Positions 57,535-64,000 of a DNA stretch of 64,000 nucleotides are shown here, in pieces (the first letter of the stretch is position 1; each line of letters begins with the position of its first letter). The translations under genes were made by a program, and so were the position numbers. The notes under the pieces were generated by a model. It saw nothing but the letters and a program-made list of their open reading frames with translations. It made no database searches and was not told the DNA's origin. Source of the stretch: Nematostella vectensis (lineage: Eukaryota; Cnidaria; Anthozoa; Actiniaria; Edwardsiidae); assembly GCF_932526225.1 (NCBI RefSeq), contig NC_064034.1:10107387-10171386 (forward strand), read 5' to 3'.

Positions 57535-58562
57535 AGTGTAGAAGCAAGCACTTCACAGCACCTACTGTGAGCACGACAAGCACTGCGCATATCACCTAGT
57601 GCGGCATGACGAGCACTGCGCACATCACTTAGTTCGGCGTGATGAGCACTGCGCACACCACTAGTGTGTACATGACGAGCACTGCGCACATCACCTAGTG
57701 TGTACATGATGACCACTGCGCACATCACCTTGTGTGTACGTGACCAACACTGCGCACATCACCCAGTGTGGCATGACGAGCACTGCGCCCAACACCTAGC
57801 ATATACATGACCAACACTGCGCACATCACCCAGTGCGGCATGACGAGCACTGCGCACATCACTTAGTGCGGCATGATGAGCACTGCGCACATCACTTAGT
57901 GTCTTCATGATGAGCACTGCGCACATCACCTATTGTATACATGACCAACACTGCGCACATCACTTAGTGCGGCATGACGAGCACTGCGCACATCACTTAG
58001 TGCGGCATGACGAGCACTGCGCACATCACTTAGTGCGGCATGACGAGCACTGCGCACATCACTTAGTGCGGCATGACGAGCACTGCGCACATCACTTAGT
58101 GCGGCATGACGAGCACTGCGCACATCACTTAGTGCGGCATGACGAGCACTGCGCACATCACTTAGTGTGGCATGACGAGCACTGCGCACATCACCCAGTG
58201 CGGCATGACGTGCACTGCGCACATCACTTAGTGCGGCATGACGTGCACTGCGCACATCACTTAGTGCGGCATGATGAGCACTGCGCACATCACTTAGTAC
58301 GGCATGACGAGCACTGCGCACATCACTTAGTGCGGCATGACGAGCACTGCGCACATCACTTAGTGCGGCATGACGAGCACTGCGCACATCACCTAGTGTG
58401 TACATGACGAGCACTGCGCACATCACTTAGTACGGCATGACGTGCACTGCGCACATCACTTAGTGTGTACATGATGAGCACTGCGCACATCACTTAGTGC
58501 GGCATGACGAGCACTGCGCACATTACTATTATGTACATGACGAGCACTGCGCACATCACCTA
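57535..58562. repeat. 33-bp minisatellite in intron 1 of Kv gene D
   Basis: About 31 units resemble GAGCACTGCGCACATCACTT plus AGTGCGGCATGAC. The array begins about 30 bases upstream, in gene sense, of the S1 exon. As 33 is a multiple of three, both strands show frames of up to 166 codons of an 11-residue repeat, not taken as genes. Confidence 0.97.
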
Positions 58563-60452
58563 GATTTCACTTGTTAATTGTTATATCCTGTTAAAGCACG
58601 AATATTAATTTTTTTTATTTTCAGTTAAAACAACCTTCCACACAAGTGTCTTAGGCTCATAACCGGTTACTGTAAGTTGAATCTGTCTCTTTCTTTGGGT
58701 AGTGCGTGCAGTGTAACCCGGATAACCCGAAACTCCCTGCTTACTTGAACTAGGGTTGAACGTGAACTAGGGTTGTCACTGTATTACGTTTGTCTGTTTT
58801 TTGTTTTATAATTTCGTATTACAGACATTAAAAACAAACCACTTGTCTATTACAATAGCAAGAAGCAAGCTGTCTATCTTTGCGAAGTTTTGATAATTTG
58901 TATTATATCCGCGATTTTGGTATCTCGAAGCGATGTTTCAATAAATGATTGTTTTCGTGACGGTAGTGGGAACTTAACTGATGGGGTTTGTGCCAAAGGC
59001 TATATCATTTGAGGGCGCCATACCGATAAATTACAATTATTAGCAGGGTTTTTTTTGTCCCGATTATATGAGTTGGCATAATAAGCTCCTGCTGGCAGGC
59101 TCCTATAGTTCCGAAAGCTGCAACGAAAATTAAGAACTGTTAAAGTAATCAACGAGCTTTTCACAATATAGTCAGGCGCGCAAACAGCCTAATACGTGTT
59201 AAGCGCACAGTCCATTTCCCAAAATAGCCTCGAAAACATCCTGTCATGTCGTTTTTGTCCATTGATATTTAAAATTGCTTGAATCGTAAACTTCTGCACG
59301 ATTCGAGCCCCAATCAAATAACGGGCAAATAATCGGAAGTAGGTGTGAGCTATTCTTATATAAATATAAATGTTTTTTTTGTAAATGTTATGTTTATTCG
59401 TCAGTTAAGTTAAAAAAGAGACCATATACCTCTTTATCAATCATTATTGGTAAAGCATCGAATTTGGCAAAATTGAATGAACAATATGATGAACATTTTC
59501 TTAGCTCTGTGCTTCCTTCTGGGTCGTGAAATAAACACCGCTTACGTGGAGACGTCAGAAAATGTATATTGTTATCGCCATGCTCGGTCTTAAAGCAAAT
59601 GCGCAGGTTACAAAGAATTAATGTTTTATTTGCCGCCAATGAGACAAGGCGAGGCGCGACACATGGAATCTCACAGTGCAACCCTTTTCGCAATGAGTGT
59701 GTATCATGATTTTACAACCAGGTTTGCAAGCCGCATTTCTACGAGCGCAGACGTTAGTCTCCTCTGGAACGACCTCTATCACACAGTGCGCTTAGATCAG
59801 TAGTTATTGAACTCAAGAGGTCAGAGCGACTCCGTCGGAGACTACGTATGCGCACATAGCCCCGAATTCACTTGCTTGTGTTAGCCAAAATGATCGCAGT
59901 GCACACTATGAGGCCACCTCGCGCCATGTGGTAGATAGGTTATGGCGCCTGTTTCTCAAGTGTACCAAGCAGTTAGCTGTAAGCAAACCATTAGCTACCG
60001 ATACCACTTAAGTTTCTCTCTTAAAGGCGCTATGTCAAGAGTTTTCTATGGGCCACGGTTTTCTAATAAATTCTCCGTTAGAGGAGATACTTGATGGTTC
60101 TCTTGGTCATCCAGTTGGTAGTGTGGCCCACCGTAAACTCACACCACTACTAATCAAACCCCTTTAATTAATACAGCCTAGGCTTTGCGCTACGTGCCAA
60201 TAACCGTGTTAGGTCACCATAAATATGGATATTGGATTCAAAAGATTTGAGGTTTGAACTTTAAGATACTATAAGTGCAAACCTAAGTGCGCAATGATGA
60301 ATGATTTCCTTGTAGGAGTCCATGAATTGTTCATTTCGGTTAACTCTTCAGGCTAATGACTATATTGCCGGCGTTCTGTACTTTCGTGAGCTAGTATCGA
60401 ACGTGATAGCTGCCTTTTGGCGATAATGGCAAGCAGCCCACAAGCTATAATG
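58563..60452. other. Kv D intron 1 or upstream region
   Basis: If the T1 exon of D is beyond the window, this is intronic. No T1-type sequence (HX5C, GPLF or EPCCW-like) was found on the minus strand here. Confidence 0.45.
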
Positions 60453-60456
60453 TTAA

Positions 60457-60736
60457 AGAGGCAGTGTCATGGTAAGAGCTTTGTAACAGCTCTCCGGCCC
60501 GGACACAATGAATTCCAGTCAAAATTTTAATATTGACTTATGAGCCTTTGGTACATGTGGGAACTTAAATTCAAAGGAAATGACCTTAAACTGTCAATAA
60601 ACATAGTTTTCAATAAAACATTGCATATTATTTTAACAAGGCATTGACAGCTTAAAGTCTTCAACTGTTTGTAGACAACTAAAAGCCTACAATAAACCCT
60701 GACTCCAGACATGTGCAATACCATGACACTGCCCCT
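60457..60736. mobile_element. TTAA-flanked MITE, second family
   Basis: TTAA at 60453-60456 is followed by AGAGGCAGTGTCATGGTA. The right end TACCATGACACTGCCCCT precedes TTAA at 60737-60740. The ends are inverted with one or two mismatches, and the length is 280 bp. Confidence 0.85.
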
Positions 60737-61237
60737 TTAAATGAGAACAGCCTGGCCCAAGTCATCAAGTCGGTTGCCTTGACGACTAGAATGCGAGAAG
60801 GTGCTTGCAGTAAGGGAAGCAAAGTATTTTTAAGTGCAGTCTAGTGTTCTTCAAACACACCAATTACCACCATAAACCATTTTCCTAATCAGAATTCCCC
60901 CTTTTTACTCTTTTTTTAAAATTATCTCAAGTAAGACATGGGCTTCGCTTCTCAAGCCAGAAGACTAGATAGCTAGAATTTAATCCCAGGTCAGGTCAAC
61001 TTGGTTGAAAAAACCTGGCTCTCTACATCAGGGACTGAGCATCGCTCGTCTTCTAAGATAAAAATGTAAAGCCGGAGGTCCCCAGGTAAACACCACTGTG
61101 TACGCTGGCTCGTGGTACCATCTTCAATGACAGTACTTAAACACAAACTGTCACTCGTGTTTGTTAACTGAGTTGGCGTTCAATACTGACAGCTGTAAGT
61201 TGCGTGTGAAGCGCGGGAGAGTTTGCCTACATAGATA

Positions 61238-61370
61238 CCTGGGTCCGGTTCCTAGAAAGCAGGTTAGCGCTAACTCAGGGATAAATACGGTTATCTTGAC
61301 ATTTGATAGGATAAATAGGGTATTCATCCCTGGGTTAGCGGAAACCTGCTTTCTAGGAACCCGGCCCAGG
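61238..61370. mobile_element. Foldback element of 133 bp
   Basis: TTCCTAGAAAGCAGGTTAGC at the left pairs with AAACCTGCTTTCTAGGAACC at the right. The arms are about 50 bases, with a loop of about 30. Confidence 0.88.
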
Positions 61371-64000
61371 GCTCCAGTAATGCAAATCTATTACATTTTT
61401 ACCTACTGTTTTCGTAACGAATGAAAAAAAAAAAAACAGTTACGAAATTATTAGTATTATTCAGGTTGTAAAGTGATAGTCGATGTTATAAAAAGGCGAA
61501 GGCGAAGGTTCTTGTCACGAGTGTAAGGTTTTAGTGCTTGCCTACATTTCCACCATTATAAGCTCTGGACTAAACAATGTTTGATATTCAATTAGATTTT
61601 TGCTCTGACTAGATTTTATCAGTCCCATCACGTTTGCAAAGGTTAGCAAAGGGTTTAAAAGCTCTAAGCCAGGACTATAAATGATTTTATTGCCATTCGT
61701 ACTCTGCTGTTCGTAAGCGAAAGTTTTCAAGTAAAAAACGAGAATGTACCGGGTGCGAAATAGTTTAAAACTTGTAAAGAATTAAATAAAATATTTATTA
61801 TTGATTAGAAAACATCTTTTAAGATGTTATTGTTTGTAGTGCCTTTTGCTGCTTTTAACCTATGTCAACCGCATCTACTTCACAGATGTATGTGAAAAAA
61901 AATTATTCAAGAAGCAATGGCTCTTGCTAAATGGAGAAAATAAACTTGAACGTTAACTAGTCGATTTACAAAAAAATATTCTGCTTTGAAAAAAATCCAA
62001 TTGAAATTCCCAAATACAAACAATGTTGTTATGACTTTTGAGAATTTTTTTTTTAATATTTCAAAATTAAAAGGGTATGCGTTTATGTTGAAGTCAGTTC
62101 TCAAAAAATTGTTTATTCAGAAGCTCCAAAACTATATCAAAATGCTCTGTAACATTACTCAAAATGGTTCATCATGTTTCTCTCCGAAGAATATGCTATT
62201 TGAATATTGTATCAGTTTCTGTTGGTAAATAATTCATCTCGTGACACTTCTTACACTGTGCATATCAAACATATTCCCCACGGATAGTGTCCTTCGTTTG
62301 CATTGCCTTATATGGTCATTGATGCCCATATTTAGAAAAGCTAAAGTTTTCCCGCTCCCTGATCTACAGAAAATATGGTGAAAAATGCTGATTCCTGTCA
62401 ATTTGAGACTCGCGGCAAGGATTTGTCAAAAAACCTGACAGCTTGGTTAAATTTGTATCTCACTAATCTTGAAAAGCCCTTAGACCCAGGCCTCCCAGAG
62501 ATTGACCGAGCGGGTTTGAAGGTCACCCAAATATTGATATGTAGTTCCAGAAAATATCCATATCCCCCCCCCCCCCCCCCCCCCATTCAGGGGATTGGAA
62601 ATCCCAGGCGGGGTGGGGGGGTTCAAACGCCCAGTAATTTCCAGATGGGAGGGGGGAGGGGTAAAATACCCTTTTTCCTTAACAGTTACTGTATCTATCT
62701 TTTTCCAGGGGGTTGGGAATTCCAGAGGGGTGGGGGGTCATACCTCCGACCTCTCAATAGTGGGGTATGGATATTTTTCTGGAACTACACAATGTTCCTA
62801 AATAGCACGTAGTTTACTAACAACCATAATTGAAACCTGATTACAGTCACAATGAAAACAGACTAACGCCCAGACAATGATATTAGAATCTGCATTTATT
62901 AATAATCTCAATGACTATTTGTTCACTGATTTTGCAATTCGCAAAATTTAAAAGGGTATTTAGTCAAACAACAAAGCGCGCTTTTTCGATTTTCCCCAAA
63001 ACAACAGAAACACCCGCTGAACATAATAAATATAAAAAAACATGTTTTTTACGTAATATTATTGATAAAAGTCCTCCGCATAGCTTGCATTCAACGTTTT
63101 ACGATGTAAAAAGCCGCTTTCGAAAGTATACGATTGAACTAAGTGATCAATTTAAAATTATCACAGGATTTGCTAATTTATTTTTGTTTTTTAACTTTTT
63201 TCTGAAAACGAAGTCTAACATTATGCTATCAGAAGCCACGAATACACCAAACAATGTTTCACTCTCTATCTCTCTTTCTCTCTGGCATCCTCATACGATA
63301 CAAAAATGCTCGATTAATTGATTTTTTCCCAAGATAGATATGAGGTTAAATGATATTGAAGTTGTAATTTTTATTTTGAAATCCGGAACTTGTTCAACAG
63401 AAGCCTTGTAATTGCGTTAACTCATCTGAGATATTTCTACTTGGGGATCAGAAGCGAAATTCTAGCTTCTTCCGCATCTTAATAAAGCTAATTAGCGTTT
63501 TTTTTATCGCGGCCAGTTAAAGTTCAAAATGGACAAAAAAACGTCAATTTACTTGATACGTGTTCCTTCATCTGTCAAGAAAATATTTGTGCCCTTACAC
63601 AAAACATAAAGTTGAAATGTAAAATTTCTTTCTTTTCCATTTTTTTGTCAGCATTTTAGTTTCCTGTGATGTTTAGAACTATATTTGTGTGCATGCCAGA
63701 GTAAAGAGGGGTTGATTATAACAGGTTGTATTGTATTTTTTCTGTTGTCCGTTCTAAACTAGGAGGAAAGGAACACGATGTTCAGTTTTAATAGCAAAAG
63801 TTACCCAACGGTTAAATAATCGTATATTTTGCTTCAAGAGAATATTTTAAACATTTCAGTAAACACAATGCAATCTGTACTTCTATGATTGTATATTTTT
63901 ACGCGCAAAAAAAAAACATCTATATCTTTAGTGTCTCACGCTACGCAAAATTCTAGATGAACATTGGAGGTTATTGAATTCGATATTAAATGCAAGGGTT
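61371..64000. other. Right end of the window
   Basis: AT-rich sequence with one MITE (62540-62789). Short frames only, and none resembles a channel exon. Confidence 0.45.
62540..62789. mobile_element. MITE with 27-base inverted ends and C/G homopolymers
   Basis: TGTAGTTCCAGAAAATATCC at the left is matched by GGATATTTTTCTGGAACTACA at the right, with one inner change. A run of about 20 C residues follows the left end (from about 62564), and GGGG-rich blocks fill the interior. Confidence 0.85.

Noticed and set aside
57907-58426. Open frames of 166 codons on both strands
   Set aside because: They arise from a 33-bp tandem repeat whose length is a multiple of three; no start context or domain.

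Overview
The window looks like genomic DNA from an anthozoan cnidarian, probably a sea anemone. This is inferred from the intron-exon structure, an AT-rich genome full of short foldback transposons and minisatellites, and a tandem expansion of Shaw-type potassium channels. The species cannot be fixed from sequence alone.

Layout. The left end (about 1-3.8 kb) is non-coding and repeat-bearing. An anti-silencing factor 1 (ASF1) gene of four exons lies on the plus strand (4016-6445). From 9.5 kb to the right end, the minus strand carries four voltage-gated K+ channel genes of the Shaw/Kv3 type, head to tail: A (9502-12299, 3 exons), B (15467-30417, 3 exons), C (41212-51146, 3 exons) and D (55939-57504, whose cytoplasmic T1 exon lies beyond the window). 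The three visible T1 domains carry the HX5CX20CC zinc motif. All four genes carry S1-S6 and a GYGD selectivity filter. All four lack the second proline of the S6 PXP gating motif, and A lacks both prolines. This suggests modulatory or unusually gated subunits that may co-assemble.

Intron 1 of gene B holds a complete, young, antisense Ty3/gypsy retrotransposon (19364-25630). Its two 233-bp LTRs differ at 2 positions. It has a 4-bp target duplication, a tRNA-Lys primer-binding site, a gag ORF, and a pol ORF reached through an in-phase GGGAAAC frameshift heptamer. The gag zinc knuckle has lost one cysteine.

The remaining space holds at least seven minisatellites, several lying directly against Kv exons, and about a dozen foldback (MITE-like) elements. 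One of these has a TTAA target site whose empty version survives in a duplicated segment 250 bp away. No tRNA, rRNA or CRISPR was seen. All gene models come from reading splice signals and reading frames by eye; no alignment or database search was possible.
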